From NCBI GenBank assembly GCA_017519185.1, contig JAFWSX010000025.1, forward strand, positions 94,148 through 158,147: a stretch of DNA of 64,000 nucleotides, written 5' to 3'. Every line of letters starts with the position of its first letter. Within the stretch, counting starts at the first letter, position 1. Origin of the DNA: Bacteroidales bacterium. GTDB lineage: Bacteria > Bacteroidota > Bacteroidia > Bacteroidales > UBA932. The position numbers and the translations under genes were made by a program. Positions 1 to 14,657 of this stretch are shown piece after piece. Below the pieces are notes generated by a model, which searched no databases, had not been told where the DNA came from, and was given only the letters and a program-made list of their open reading frames with translations.

Positions 1-1
1 G

Positions 2-31
2 GACAAACTTGCCGAAATTAAAGCAGAGTGA
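2..31 (+). CDS. gltB: Probable 3' end of gltB (glutamate synthase large subunit), partial
   Basis: Only the last nine codons and a TGA stop are in the window, in frame 2, reading D-K-L-A-E-I-K-A-E. The identity is inferred from position: gltB normally lies directly upstream of gltD, and the stop falls 4 bases before the likely gltD ATG at 36. The fragment is too short to be recognised by sequence alone. Confidence 0.4.
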   Translation, partial: DKLAEIKAE

Positions 32-35
32 CGTT

Positions 36-1379
36 ATGGGAAATCCTAAGGCATTTATGACTGTGCCTCGCATCGAGGCCGGTTATCGCGCGGTAGAAGA
101 CCGTATCCGCGATTTCGGAGAGGTCGAGCAGACCCTCAATTCAAGAGACCGTCAGCTGCAGGCATCCCGCTGCATGGACTGTGGCGTGCCGTTCTGCCAC
201 TGGGCCTGTCCACTCGGCAACAAGCAGCCGGAGTGGCAGGACGCGCTCTATAAGGGAGAGTGGGAGAAGGCATACAAGATTCTTTCCCTGACCAACGATT
301 TTCCGGAATTTACCGGAAGAATCTGTCCCGCCCTGTGCGAGAAAAGCTGTGTGCTTAATCTGACGATCGGCGAGCCTGTGACTTGCCGGGAAAATGAATG
401 TGCCATAATCGAAAGGGCGTTCCTTGAGGGTTATGTGCCAGTGAACGAGTACAAGCGCAATGGGAAAAAGGTGGCGGTGATCGGGGCCGGTCCTTCTGGA
501 CTCTCTACTGCCAGCCAGCTCAACAAGATGGGCTACGAAGTTACAGTGTATGACAAGAACGAAGCCGCAGGCGGCCTGTTGCGTTTCGGCATCCCCAACT
601 TCAAACTCAACAAGTCAGTCATAGACAGGCGCATCAGGCTGATGGAAGCCGAAGGTGTCAAGTTCCTTTATGGGCATACCATTGAGGAAGACAAGTTGCC
701 GGAAGGCTATGACGCCTACGCGATATGCACCGGTACTCCTGTCGCCCGCGACCTGAAGATCGAAGGCCGGGAGTTGAAGGGTGTATATTTTGCCCTGGAA
801 CTGCTTGGACAGCAGAACAGGGTGCTGGCCGGACAGCAGTTCAGCGATGATGAGCGGGTAAGCGCCAAGGGCAAGAAGGTGCTTGTGATAGGAGGCGGTG
901 ACACCGGCTCCGACTGTATCGGAACAGTCATCCGCCAGGGTGCGACATCCGTCTGCCAGATAGAGATTATGCCCGAACCCCCCGAGGGATACAACCCGAC
1001 AACCCCGTGGCCTATGTGGCCCAACATCAAGCGCACAAGTTCTTCGCACCACGAAGGCTGCACGCGCCGCTGGCTTCTCAATTCCAACAAGTTCATCGGA
1101 AAGGATGGGAAACTCACAGGTGTTGAGGTAGAGGGCGTTATCTGGGAACCGAACCCGGAAGGTGGCCGGCCGCTTATGAAACTCGACGGAAACAAGGAAA
1201 TAATAGAATGCGATATGGCCCTGTTGGCGATGGGGTTTCTCAAGCCGGAACACAAGCCTCTCGCCGACAATGTCTTCCTGGCGGGAGATGCCGCCAGCGG
1301 CGCCAGCCTCGTGGTGCGCGCCCTGGCTTCCGGCCGACAGGCGGCTTCGCAGATTGATTCTTATCTAACCAAAAAATAG
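36..1379 (+). CDS. gltD: Glutamate synthase small subunit, NADPH type
   Basis: This is the FAD-containing beta subunit that feeds NAD(P)H electrons to GltB, which makes two glutamates from glutamine and 2-oxoglutarate. The N-terminal iron-sulfur domain shows CMDCGVPFCHWAC near residues 46-58 and a second cysteine set (CPALCEKSC) near residue 100. GAGPSG near residue 150 is the FAD Rossmann motif and GGGDTGSDC near residue 290 the NAD(P)H motif. I chose the ATG at 36 (MGNPKAF) because family members begin there and a plausible gltB stop ends at 31. An in-frame TTG at 9 would add nine residues. The product is 447 residues, slightly shorter than the E. coli protein. asnB starts 2 bases after its stop. 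Confidence 0.93.
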   Translation: MGNPKAFMTVPRIEAGYRAVEDRIRDFGEVEQTLNSRDRQLQASRCMDCGVPFCHWACPLGNKQPEWQDALYKGEWEKAYKILSLTNDFPEFTGRICPALCEKSCVLNLTIGEPVTCRENECAIIERAFLEGYVPVNEYKRNGKKVAVIGAGPSGLSTASQLNKMGYEVTVYDKNEAAGGLLRFGIPNFKLNKSVIDRRIRLMEAEGVKFLYGHTIEEDKLPEGYDAYAICTGTPVARDLKIEGRELKGVYFALELLGQQNRVLAGQQFSDDERVSAKGKKVLVIGGGDTGSDCIGTVIRQGATSVCQIEIMPEPPEGYNPTTPWPMWPNIKRTSSSHHEGCTRRWLLNSNKFIGKDGKLTGVEVEGVIWEPNPEGGRPLMKLDGNKEIIECDMALLAMGFLKPEHKPLADNVFLAGDAASGASLVVRALASGRQAASQIDSYLTKK

Positions 1380-1381
1380 CT

Positions 1382-3043
1382 ATGTGCGGAATCACAGCAA
1401 TATTTAACATAAAGGAGCAGACTCCAGAACTTAGGGAGAAAGCTCTTGAGATGTCCAGGCGGCTGCGTCACAGGGGCCCGGACTGGAGCGGCATCTGGTG
1501 CGGAGGAAGTTGCATACTCACTCACGAGCGTCTCTCCATTGTCGATCCGCAGTCGGGCAGGCAGCCTCTGTTTTCTCCCGACCGCAGGCAAGTCCTTGCA
1601 GTGAACGGCGAGATATATAACCACCAGGCTATACGCGAACAGCTGAAAGGGGAATATGAGTTCCAGACCGGCAGCGACTGTGAGGTGATTCTCGCACTGT
1701 ATCGCAAGAAAGGCATCGACTTCCTTGAGGATATCAGCGGAATCTTCGCTTTTGCTCTATATGACGAGGCGGAGGACTCTTTTCTGATTGCCCGTGACCC
1801 GATAGGAGTGGAATCGCTATATATCGGATCAGATGCCGAAGGAAGAGTTTATGTGGCCAGCGAGTTGAAAGCTCTCGAAGGACAGTGCGACGACTACCGC
1901 CCGTTTCCTCCCGGTCATTATTACTACAGCAAAGACAGGCAGATGAAGCGCTGGTATAAGCGCGACTGGATGGAATATGACTCTGTCAAGGACAACCCTG
2001 TGGATATTGACGACCTGAGAGTGTCGCTCCTGTCGGCAGTGAAGCGACAGATGATGAGTGACGTGCCATACGGTGTGCTGCTTTCGGGCGGTCTGGACAG
2101 TTCGATAATATCTGCCATCGCAAAGAAGTATGCCAGGAAACGTATAGAGACCGACGACATCCACGATGCCTGGTGGCCCCAGCTCCACTCGTTCGCCATA
2201 GGTCTCAAAGGCGCTCCTGACCTGGAGAGGGCACGAGAGGTGGCGCAGTACATCGGCACGGTCCATCACGAAATCAACTATACCGTGCAGGAGGGTCTCG
2301 ATGTCCTGAAAGATGTGATCTATCATATAGAGACCTATGACATCACCACAGTGAGGGCAAGCACTCCTATGTTTCTGCTCGCAAGGGTCATCAAGAGCAT
2401 GGGGATAAAGATGGTCCTCAGCGGTGAGGGTGCCGACGAAGTGTTCGGCGGATATCTCTACTTCCACAAAGCCCCTGATGCCCAGGCATTCCACGAAGAA
2501 ACGGTCCGCAAGCTGGACAAGCTGCATCTCTATGACTGTCTCAGGGCAAACAAGTCGCTTATGGCGTGGGGAGTCGAAGGAAGGGTGCCTTTCCTCGACA
2601 AGGAATTCCTGGACGTGGCGATGCGGCTTAACCCGCAGGCGAAGATGTGTCCGGGCAGCGTCATAGAGAAACGCATTCTCAGGGAAGCTTTTTCGGATAT
2701 GCTGCCGGAAAGCATTCTCTGGAGGCAGAAGGAACAGTTCTCCGACGGTGTTGGTTATTCTTGGATCGACAGCCTGAAGGCCCTTGTCGAAACACAGGTT
2801 TCGGACAGCGAGATGGCTGAGGCAGCCGTGCATTTCCCCATAAATCCTCCAAGGAACAAAGAAGAGTATTACTATAGAAGCATTTTCGAGTCGCATTTTC
2901 CCAGCGAGTCTGCGGCAAGGTCGGTTCCGAGCGTTCCTAGCGTTGCGTGCTCCACTGCGGAAGCTTTGAGATGGGATGCTGCGTTTGCAGGCAGGAACGA
3001 CCCCAGCGGACGTGCGGTGCAAATGCACAATGCTGCTTATTGA
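1382..3043 (+). CDS. asnB: Asparagine synthetase B, glutamine-hydrolysing
   Basis: AsnB converts aspartate, glutamine and ATP to asparagine, with AMP, pyrophosphate and glutamate as by-products. The protein starts MCGITAIFN, so Cys2 becomes the N-terminal nucleophile of the class II glutaminase domain. The synthetase domain carries the pyrophosphate loop LLSGGLDSS near residue 235 and SGEGADEVFGGY near residue 345. The C-terminus (DPSGRAV...) matches the E. coli AsnB tail, so the 553-residue frame looks intact. It lies 2 bases after gltD and 5 bases before purF, inside the glutamine-enzyme run. Confidence 0.95.
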   Translation: MCGITAIFNIKEQTPELREKALEMSRRLRHRGPDWSGIWCGGSCILTHERLSIVDPQSGRQPLFSPDRRQVLAVNGEIYNHQAIREQLKGEYEFQTGSDCEVILALYRKKGIDFLEDISGIFAFALYDEAEDSFLIARDPIGVESLYIGSDAEGRVYVASELKALEGQCDDYRPFPPGHYYYSKDRQMKRWYKRDWMEYDSVKDNPVDIDDLRVSLLSAVKRQMMSDVPYGVLLSGGLDSSIISAIAKKYARKRIETDDIHDAWWPQLHSFAIGLKGAPDLERAREVAQYIGTVHHEINYTVQEGLDVLKDVIYHIETYDITTVRASTPMFLLARVIKSMGIKMVLSGEGADEVFGGYLYFHKAPDAQAFHEETVRKLDKLHLYDCLRANKSLMAWGVEGRVPFLDKEFLDVAMRLNPQAKMCPGSVIEKRILREAFSDMLPESILWRQKEQFSDGVGYSWIDSLKALVETQVSDSEMAEAAVHFPINPPRNKEEYYYRSIFESHFPSESAARSVPSVPSVACSTAEALRWDAAFAGRNDPSGRAVQMHNAAY

Positions 3044-3048
3044 CGCAG

Positions 3049-4476
3049 ATGGATTATATAAGAGACATATCCTTGCACGAAGAATGCGGCGTGTTCGGCA
3101 TCTTCGGTACGTCAAATGCGGCAGAGATGACCTACTATGGCCTGCATTCAATGCAGCACCGGGGCCAGGAAGGCTGCGGGATTGTCACGGCTGACTCTGA
3201 AGGCAAACTATGCTGCATCAAAGGCGAGGGTCTCGTGCACGAAGTATTCGACGAGTCAAAGATTTCAAGGCTCAAGGGCAGTATGGCGATAGGCCATGTC
3301 AGGTACGCCACGACAGGGGCTGGTGTCATAGAGAATGTCCAGCCTTTTCTGTTCAGGCATGGGACGGGCGACTTTGCACTTGCCCACAACGGGAACCTTG
3401 TGAATTACGCCCAGTTGCGCAGCAGTCTTGAGAGCACAGGAAGCCTTTTCCAGACTTCTTCGGACAGCGAGATACTGGCTCACCTGATAAAAAAGTTGCC
3501 GTCGGGGAAGAAACAGCCGAGGATATACAGCCTTATCGAAGCCTTGCAGAAGATAGAAGGTGCATTCGCCTTTCTGGTGATGACTTCCAACAGAATATAC
3601 GCCTGTCGGGACAGCAATGGGTTGAGGCCTCTGTCGATTGGAATGCTTGAGCACGGTGGCTATGTCGTGGCGAGCGAAACCTGTGCGTTTGATGTCATCG
3701 GAGCCTCCTTCGTGAGGGACGTTGAGCCAGGAGAAATCGTTACCATCGACAGACACGGCCTGCGCAGCAACTTCTTCAGTGAAAAGTGTCGTCACGCGAT
3801 GTGTGCGATGGAATATGTCTATTTCTCCAGGCCGGACAGTGATGTGGAAGGACGTAATGTCCATTCCTACCGCAAAGAGTCAGGCAGGTTGCTGTTTGAG
3901 GAGGCTCCTGTCGATGCTGACATCGTCGTCGGTGTTCCCGACAGCAGCCTGAGCGCTGCAATGGGCTATGCAGAGGCTGGCGGACTTCCGTATGAAATGG
4001 GACTCATCAAGAGCAAGTATGTAGGACGCACGTTCATCGCTCCGTCCCAGGCACTCAGGGACAAGGGTGTCAGAATGAAACTGTCGGCGGTTAAGAGTGT
4101 GGTAAAGGGCAAACGTGTGGTTCTGATCGACGACTCGATAGTCAGAGGGACTACTTCCATGCGAATTGTGAGGATGCTTAGGGAAGCCGGAGCAGTGGAA
4201 GTCCACGTCCGCATAGCCAGCTCTCCGCTGCGTTTTCCCTGTTTCTACGGCGTCGACATCAAGAGCAGGGAAGAACTCATCAGCGCCCGCCACACGGAGG
4301 AAGAAGTCAGGGATATGATAGGCGCCGACTCTCTTTCATTCCTCTCTGAGAAAGGAATGATTGCCGCAGGCCGTTGCAATGACCTCTGCCTGGCCTGTTT
4401 CAATGGAAAATACCCGACTGCCCTGCACGGGTCAAATAACAAAATGATAAAACAAAGCATATGTGCGGAATTGTAG
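3049..4476 (+). CDS. purF: Amidophosphoribosyltransferase, first step of purine synthesis
   Basis: PurF makes 5-phosphoribosylamine from PRPP and glutamine. The open frame extends upstream into asnB, but the ATG at 3049 gives a 12-residue propeptide followed by CGVFGIFG, the class II nucleophile Cys13 exposed by processing as in Bacillus PurF. The glutamine-site motifs GHVRYATTG, AHNGNL and SSDSE are intact. The phosphoribosyltransferase loop VLIDDSIVRGTT is present. Cysteines in SETCAF, FPCFYG and CLAC fit the 4Fe-4S ligands of the Bacillus-type enzyme. The last 16 bases overlap glmS, which suggests translational coupling. A second, degenerate PurF-like protein is encoded at 26342. Confidence 0.95.
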   Translation: MDYIRDISLHEECGVFGIFGTSNAAEMTYYGLHSMQHRGQEGCGIVTADSEGKLCCIKGEGLVHEVFDESKISRLKGSMAIGHVRYATTGAGVIENVQPFLFRHGTGDFALAHNGNLVNYAQLRSSLESTGSLFQTSSDSEILAHLIKKLPSGKKQPRIYSLIEALQKIEGAFAFLVMTSNRIYACRDSNGLRPLSIGMLEHGGYVVASETCAFDVIGASFVRDVEPGEIVTIDRHGLRSNFFSEKCRHAMCAMEYVYFSRPDSDVEGRNVHSYRKESGRLLFEEAPVDADIVVGVPDSSLSAAMGYAEAGGLPYEMGLIKSKYVGRTFIAPSQALRDKGVRMKLSAVKSVVKGKRVVLIDDSIVRGTTSMRIVRMLREAGAVEVHVRIASSPLRFPCFYGVDIKSREELISARHTEEEVRDMIGADSLSFLSEKGMIAAGRCNDLCLACFNGKYPTALHGSNNKMIKQSICAEL

Positions 4477-6341
4477 GATATGTTGGTGGAAGGCAAGCTT
4501 TCCCCATACTGATTGAAGGACTTGAAAAGCTGGAATACAGAGGCTATGACAGTGCGGGAGTATGTATTCTCAAGCCAGGCAGGACTTATGGCCAGCCAGG
4601 TTCTATGGAAATCATCAAATCGGAAGGAAGGGTGAGCAGGCTCAAATCTATGGCTGCCGACAAGGATACGGCGGGTACTTGCGGCATAGCCCACACCCGC
4701 TGGGCGACTCACGGCAACCCGTGTGCAGCCAATGCCCACCCTCACGTGTCAATGAGCGGCAACCTGGCAATAGTGCACAACGGCATCATCGAAAATTATC
4801 AGGTAATCAAAAAACAGCTTTTGGAGCGAGGCTATGTCTTCAGTAGCGATACTGACACGGAAGTCCTGGTCCAACTGATAGACTATTATTACAAGTCCAA
4901 CGGCCACGTGCTCACAGAAGCAGTACGCAGTGCGCTCGGCCGCTGCTATGGAGCATACGCAATAGCTGTGACTGAACGTGAGGATCCGGAACATATAGTC
5001 GTTGCGCGTAAGGCGAGCCCTCTTGTTATAGGCATCGGGAAGGATGAAGAAGAATATTTCATCGCCAGCGATGCTACCCCGATGATCGAGTACACCCGCA
5101 AGGCTGTCTATCTGGATGACAATCAGATTGCGGATATCCGTCCCGGACAAGATATTGCTCTGACTGACCTCGTAGGCGTCAAAGCCGATGTCACCGTTCA
5201 CGAAGTGGACGTGGACATCTCTATGCTCAGCAAAGGCGGCTTCCCGCATTTTATGCTGAAAGAGATTTTCGAGCAGCCGGATTGTCTGAGAGACTGTATG
5301 AGAGGTCGTGTCCTCCTTGGAGACAGGGAAGAAGACAACCGCATAGTACTGTCTGCCCTCAGGGATTGTCACGACAGGCTTGTCAACGCAAAAAACATAA
5401 TAATAGTGGCCTGCGGCACCAGCTGGCACGCAGGACTCATCGGCAAACAGCTTATCGAGCAACTCTGCCGCCGTCGGGTTGAGGTCGAGTATGCATCTGA
5501 ATTCCGCTACCGTAACCCTGTCATAGAACCTGATGACGTGGTGATAGCTATCAGTCAGAGTGGTGAGACTGCGGATACCCTTGCAGCTATTGAGCTGGCC
5601 AAAAAGGCTGGAGCTCTCGTGTTCGGCATCGTGAATGTGGTGGGCAGCAGCATCGCCCGGGAGTCAGATACAGGCATTTACATCCACGTCGGTCCTGAAC
5701 TGGGTGTGGCATCGACCAAAGCCTTCACGGGCCAGGTTGCCGTGCTTGTGATGCTGGCTCTGGCGCTCGGCCTGGAACTGGGTACTCTTGACAGAAAGGA
5801 ATACTGCAGGACTATAAGCGAACTGGCTGCCATTCCCGACAAGATGAAGAAAACTTTGCAGACCAACGATTATATCAAGGACCTGGCAAAGATTTATACC
5901 TATGCAAGCAACTTTCTCTACCTGGGCCGTGGATTCAACTATCCCGTGGCTCTGGAGGGGGCCCTTAAGCTAAAGGAAATCAGCTATATCCACGCGGAAG
6001 GCTATCCCGCCGCCGAGATGAAGCACGGCCCTATAGCGCTGGTGGATGCAAATATGCCCATTGTGTTCCTGGCTACGCATCACCAGCTTTATGAGAAAAT
6101 CATAAGCAATATGAGGGAAGTTTTGGCGCGCAACGGACGCATTTTGGCTATTGTGACGGAAGGCGACGAAGAAGTCAGAACCATAGCTCGTGACATTATA
6201 GAAGTGCCGCCCACCCTGGCGCTGCTGGCGCCTCTGCTCAGCGTTTTGCCGCTGCAGATGCTGGCCTACCACATAGCAGTGCTCAAGGGCCTTGACGTGG
6301 ATATGCCCCGCAATCTGGCAAAGAGTGTTACTGTTGAATAA
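4461..6341 (+). CDS. glmS: Glutamine--fructose-6-phosphate aminotransferase (isomerizing)
   Basis: GlmS makes glucosamine-6-phosphate, the entry step to peptidoglycan and lipopolysaccharide amino sugars. It starts MCGIVGYVGG with nucleophile Cys2 and has the class II motifs HTRWATHG and HNGIIENY. Two SIS sugar-isomerase domains follow in the C-terminal half (SQSGETADTL near residue 365). The C-terminus LAKSVTVE is canonical. Length is 626 residues, slightly above the usual 600-615. The start codon lies inside the last codons of purF, a 16-base overlap. I saw no glmS ribozyme, nor room for one. Confidence 0.95.
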   Translation: MCGIVGYVGGRQAFPILIEGLEKLEYRGYDSAGVCILKPGRTYGQPGSMEIIKSEGRVSRLKSMAADKDTAGTCGIAHTRWATHGNPCAANAHPHVSMSGNLAIVHNGIIENYQVIKKQLLERGYVFSSDTDTEVLVQLIDYYYKSNGHVLTEAVRSALGRCYGAYAIAVTEREDPEHIVVARKASPLVIGIGKDEEEYFIASDATPMIEYTRKAVYLDDNQIADIRPGQDIALTDLVGVKADVTVHEVDVDISMLSKGGFPHFMLKEIFEQPDCLRDCMRGRVLLGDREEDNRIVLSALRDCHDRLVNAKNIIIVACGTSWHAGLIGKQLIEQLCRRRVEVEYASEFRYRNPVIEPDDVVIAISQSGETADTLAAIELAKKAGALVFGIVNVVGSSIARESDTGIYIHVGPELGVASTKAFTGQVAVLVMLALALGLELGTLDRKEYCRTISELAAIPDKMKKTLQTNDYIKDLAKIYTYASNFLYLGRGFNYPVALEGALKLKEISYIHAEGYPAAEMKHGPIALVDANMPIVFLATHHQLYEKIISNMREVLARNGRILAIVTEGDEEVRTIARDIIEVPPTLALLAPLLSVLPLQMLAYHIAVLKGLDVDMPRNLAKSVTVE

Positions 6342-6350
6342 GATTCCAAG

Positions 6351-7441
6351 ATGAACTACTCGGATTTCAAGAAATGCAGGCTGGAACTGGAAAACGGGAT
6401 GGTTTTTCCCGGTTACGCCTTCGGCGCGCTGGCTTCAGCTCGTGGGGAAACTGTTTTCTCCACTGCTATGGTCGGCTATCCTGAGACACTGACCGACCCG
6501 TCTTTTGAAGGCCAGTTGCTGTGCGTGACGTATCCTCTCATCGGCAACTATGGAGTGCCTGCCAGAGAGGTCGATGGAGACGGCCTCCATTCGACTTTCG
6601 AATCCGAAAGAATACACGTACGTGCCCTGATAATATCCGACCTTTCTTTTGACTACAGTCATTGGAGCGCAGCGATGAGTCTTGACGAATGGCTTTGGGA
6701 ACAAGGAATTCCAGGTATCTGGGGCGTGGACACCCGCCGTCTGACACAAGTCCTGAGGGAGAACGGTTCTATGCTGGGAAGACTTGTCCAGAAGAATGGC
6801 ACAACACCTGATTTCGAAGATCCAAACACCACCAATCTGGTGGCGGCAGCATCGTGCAGCCGAGTCATCCGTTACCGTGAAGGTGCAGGCAAGAAAGTGG
6901 TGCTGGTGGACTGCGGAGTCAAGCACAATATCATCCGCTGCCTTCTCAAGACAGGGGTCGAGGTGGTGCGTGTGCCGTGGGATTATGATTTCAACTCTGA
7001 CAAGACGATGGATGACTATGACGGCCTTTTCATCTCCAACGGTCCCGGCAATCCTGATCTTTGCGAAACCACAGTAGGACACATCCGGGAAGCAATGAAG
7101 AGAGAAAAACCGATTTTTGGCATCTGTATGGGCAACCAGTTGCTCGCCAAGGCAGCCGGTGCAAAGACATACAAACTCCGTTATGGGCACAGAGGACATA
7201 ACCAGCCCGTGCGGATGGCAGACAGCGACAAATGCTTCATTACCTCCCAGAATCACGGCTATGCAGTTGATGAAAATACTTTGCCCGATGACTGGGAGCC
7301 GTTCTTCACGAATCTCAATGATGGAACGAATGAAGGCATCCGTCACCGCAGCAAACCCTTCTTCTCCGTGCAGTTTCACCCGGAAGCATCCAGCGGACCG
7401 CTGGACACGATGTGTCTGTTCAACCGCTTTGTGTCAATGCT

Positions 7442-7445
<4 letters not shown>
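6351..7445 (+). CDS. carA: Carbamoyl-phosphate synthase small (glutaminase) chain
   Basis: CarA hydrolyses glutamine and passes ammonia to CarB for carbamoyl phosphate, used in arginine and pyrimidine synthesis. The N-terminal CPSase small-chain domain is followed by a class I glutaminase domain with the nucleophile in FGICMGNQLL near residue 257 and the His-Glu pair in QFHPEASSGP near residue 345. The elbow has Asn where many CarA proteins have His (MGNQ instead of LGHQ); the Cys, His and Glu triad is intact. The gene overlaps carB by 4 bases (ATGA). Confidence 0.95.
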
Positions 7446-12315
<4,870 letters not shown>

Positions 12316-12367
12316 GGGAACCGACAGCCTTCCCGTTCCCGCGGTATGGCAGCTAAGGCAGAGCGTC

Positions 12368-12793
12368 TCATACCCTGGCAAGACAGTATGGCTCCATCAG
12401 CGCGTCATAGGGAGTTTCCTTGACTATGCGGCCTCCGTGCACCGCGATGCAGTCAACCACTGCATTCACGGCGACTTTGCCGTCTGATGCCCTTATTATA
12501 TCCTCATAGACCACGTAGCGAGCGCCTTCGCGCTTGAGATTCACGCAGACGTCGAAATCTTCGCCACCCCTGAGCGGAGTCCTGAAGCGCATCTCTATGC
12601 GTGACACCATAAACAGATAGTCGTTGGCCGTACATTCCCTGTACTCGATTCCTATCGACCTCAGGAATTCGTTGCGGCCGCACTCAAGATAGTGCTGGTA
12701 ATTGGCATTGTTGACGACGCCTTCTATGTCGCATTCGTAATCACGGACCTTAAGGCGCAGCTTGTAGACATACTCTTGTGCGTTCTCTTTCAT
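12368..12793 (-). CDS. Acyl-CoA thioesterase, YbgC/FadM (4HBT hot-dog) family
   Basis: This is a small hot-dog fold thioesterase that probably hydrolyses an acyl-CoA or acyl-ACP. The signature region near residues 18-36 reads ECDIEGVVNNANYQHYLE, matching the D-x-x-G-x-V-x-x-x-x-Y-x-x-Y pattern of the YbgC/FadM group. I start at 12793 (MKENAQEYVYKL), giving 141 residues, the family length; the longer open frame runs over the leader of the divergent phosphatase gene. The substrate cannot be read from sequence. It interrupts the plus-strand run and is convergent with pyrG. Confidence 0.8.
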   Translation of the reverse strand: MKENAQEYVYKLRLKVRDYECDIEGVVNNANYQHYLECGRNEFLRSIGIEYRECTANDYLFMVSRIEMRFRTPLRGGEDFDVCVNLKREGARYVVYEDIIRASDGKVAVNAVVDCIAVHGGRIVKETPYDALMEPYCLARV

Positions 12794-12828
12794 AGGGGCT
12801 AATTTACGCAGTTTTTCCAACAGATTCT

Positions 12829-12836
12829 TATCTTTG
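12829..12836 (+). promoter_or_regulatory. Bacteroidota-type -7 box upstream of the histidine phosphatase gene
   Basis: TATCTTTG is an exact match to the TAnnTTTG -7 consensus and lies 33 bases before the ATG at 12870. The -33 element is not obvious (a T-rich stretch lies upstream). Confidence 0.5.
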
Positions 12837-12869
12837 CGGCTGAATCTAAAAACACAATTAAATACTATA

Positions 12870-14162
12870 ATGAAACGCTTATTCACTCTCATTGCTACGC
12901 TGACAGCCATTGTATTTCTGACCACAGCGGCTTCGGATCCTTTTAGCAACGCGCTAAAGGCCGACCCCTACAATGCAGCCGGCAACTATCATCCATATCC
13001 AGTGCCCAAATATTCCGACACAAAAGCTCCTAAAGGCTATACCCCGTTCTATGTAAGCCACTATGGACGCCACGGAAGCCGTTATCTCATCGGTGCCACC
13101 AGATATACCCACTCCACAGAGATGATGGACAAACTGCACGAAGAAGGCCTGCTTACCGCAGAAGGAGAAGCACTGCGCAGGGACCTTATGGCAATGAAGG
13201 AAGCCCACGCCGGACAGGACGGTATCCTCACACAGGTTGGAAGCCGTGAACACCAGGGCATCAGCAGCCGCCTCTACAAGAGGGCGAAGAAAGTGTTCCA
13301 GCAGAAGAAACGCAGAGACGTGCTTGTGGTTTCAACCCCTGTGCACCGCGTCCTGCAGAGCGCCTTCAACTTCACCGGCACGCTGAAGGGCCTTGAGCCG
13401 GACCTCAAGTTCCAGCTCTACAGCGGAGACAAATACAAAGACTATCTTGCCCGCTCGGTGCCCGATTCGATCAGGAACCCTCTCGAGGAGATAAGCAATG
13501 CCGTGCTCGAAGAGATGCGCAACGAGTTGCTTTCCGGTTCCAAAGTCGGAAACAAAATCTTCAAGAATACCAGGAGAGTCCAGCAGGTGCTTGGAGACGA
13601 GACCCTGGCCAGATTCATGTACACTCTGCTTGAAGAGAGCTCAATTGCCAAATGCCTCGACATCGATGTCGATCCCTTCTCTCATTTCACTGACGAAGAG
13701 ATACTGGCTTTCGGCAAGATCTACAACGCACGCACTATGTATGCCTTCCACCGCAGCAAGGAATGCGGCAACCCGAACAACACCATCACTGGCGTTCCGC
13801 TTCTCCTCGACTTCATCCAGAAGGCTGACGAGGCCCTGCAGCCCAACAGCACCAAATGTGCAGACCTGCGCTTCGGTCACGACTCAGGCATCGGCCCGCT
13901 GCTGGGAACCATCGGCGTTGAAGGATATGACACCACTCCCTCGCTCAGGGATGCTTATGCAGAATGGCCTGCATACGAATACATCCCGATGGGCACCAAC
14001 CTCCAGATGATATTCTACAAGAACCGTCAGGGTGACGTTATCGTCAAGATGCTCCGCAACGAGAAGGAGACAGTCATTCCCGGACTCCCCACTTTTGACG
14101 GGCCTTATTATAAATGGAAAGACCTCAGGGAATATCTCGCTGACCGCTGCGGTCTCGACTAA
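12870..14162 (+). CDS. Secreted histidine-type phosphatase (phytase/MINPP-like)
   Basis: This histidine acid phosphatase family protein probably acts in the periplasm or outside. From the ATG at 12870 the protein begins MKRLFTLIATLTAIVFLTTA, a clear signal peptide. The catalytic motif SHYGRHGSRY is near residue 60 with the nucleophile His. The distal motif RFGHDSGIG near residue 340 supplies the second His and an Asp proton donor (HD type, where animal MINPP-like enzymes have HAE). The 430-residue length fits. A phytate-type substrate is likely but unproven. A -7 box at 12829 suggests it begins its own transcript; mgsA follows 18 bases later. Confidence 0.82.
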   Translation: MKRLFTLIATLTAIVFLTTAASDPFSNALKADPYNAAGNYHPYPVPKYSDTKAPKGYTPFYVSHYGRHGSRYLIGATRYTHSTEMMDKLHEEGLLTAEGEALRRDLMAMKEAHAGQDGILTQVGSREHQGISSRLYKRAKKVFQQKKRRDVLVVSTPVHRVLQSAFNFTGTLKGLEPDLKFQLYSGDKYKDYLARSVPDSIRNPLEEISNAVLEEMRNELLSGSKVGNKIFKNTRRVQQVLGDETLARFMYTLLEESSIAKCLDIDVDPFSHFTDEEILAFGKIYNARTMYAFHRSKECGNPNNTITGVPLLLDFIQKADEALQPNSTKCADLRFGHDSGIGPLLGTIGVEGYDTTPSLRDAYAEWPAYEYIPMGTNLQMIFYKNRQGDVIVKMLRNEKETVIPGLPTFDGPYYKWKDLREYLADRCGLD

Positions 14163-14180
14163 ACAAAAAAAGAAAAACAG

Positions 14181-14639
14181 ATGATCAAAACCATAGGATT
14201 TGTAGCCCACGACTCCAGAAAGGAGGAATTGATTGACTGGGTGAAATACAATGCCGAAACAATTAAGCATTGTACATTGTATTGTACAGGCACGACGGGA
14301 AGGCTCATCAAGACAGCCCTCGTCGAAAAACTGGGTGACGAGTGCCCGGAAGTCCACGCACTTCTCAGCGGCCCGCTGGGAGGCGATGCCGAAGTCGGCG
14401 CCATGATTGCCGAAGGCAGGCTCGACATGCTTGTGTTCTTCTGCGACAACCTCATAGTACAAGGACACCAGAACGACGTGCTGGGCCTCAGCAGGCTTGC
14501 ATCGCTCTACAACATCCCTTATGCCTCCAACCGATCTTCAGCAGATTTCATCATCTCTTCTCCCCTCTTTACCGACAAGGGCTACGAGAGAATGATTCCT
14601 GCCTGCATCGAAACCTACAAGAACCGCAAACTGAAATAA
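14181..14639 (+). CDS. mgsA: Methylglyoxal synthase
   Basis: MgsA converts dihydroxyacetone phosphate to methylglyoxal and phosphate, a bypass that relieves phosphate starvation or sugar-phosphate stress. The conserved active-site pieces are all present: FVAHDSRK near residue 10, TGTTGRLI, SGPLGGDAEVG with the catalytic Asp, FFCDN, GHQNDV with the conserved His and Asp, and NRSSADFII. At 152 residues it is full length. Lying just after a phosphatase that releases phosphate may be meaningful, because MgsA is inhibited by phosphate in known cases; that link is inference. Confidence 0.93.
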   Translation: MIKTIGFVAHDSRKEELIDWVKYNAETIKHCTLYCTGTTGRLIKTALVEKLGDECPEVHALLSGPLGGDAEVGAMIAEGRLDMLVFFCDNLIVQGHQNDVLGLSRLASLYNIPYASNRSSADFIISSPLFTDKGYERMIPACIETYKNRKLK

Positions 14640-14657
14640 TCCACATAAGTTCCCCCA

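Noticed and set aside
9..35. TTG start for gltD at position 9
   Set aside because: The ATG at 36 matches family starts and follows a plausible gltB stop at 29-31; the TTG would overlap that frame.
1829..3151. 440-residue open frame on the minus strand opposite asnB
   Set aside because: It is fully antisense to a clear asnB, has no recognisable domain and arises from the codon pattern of the real gene.
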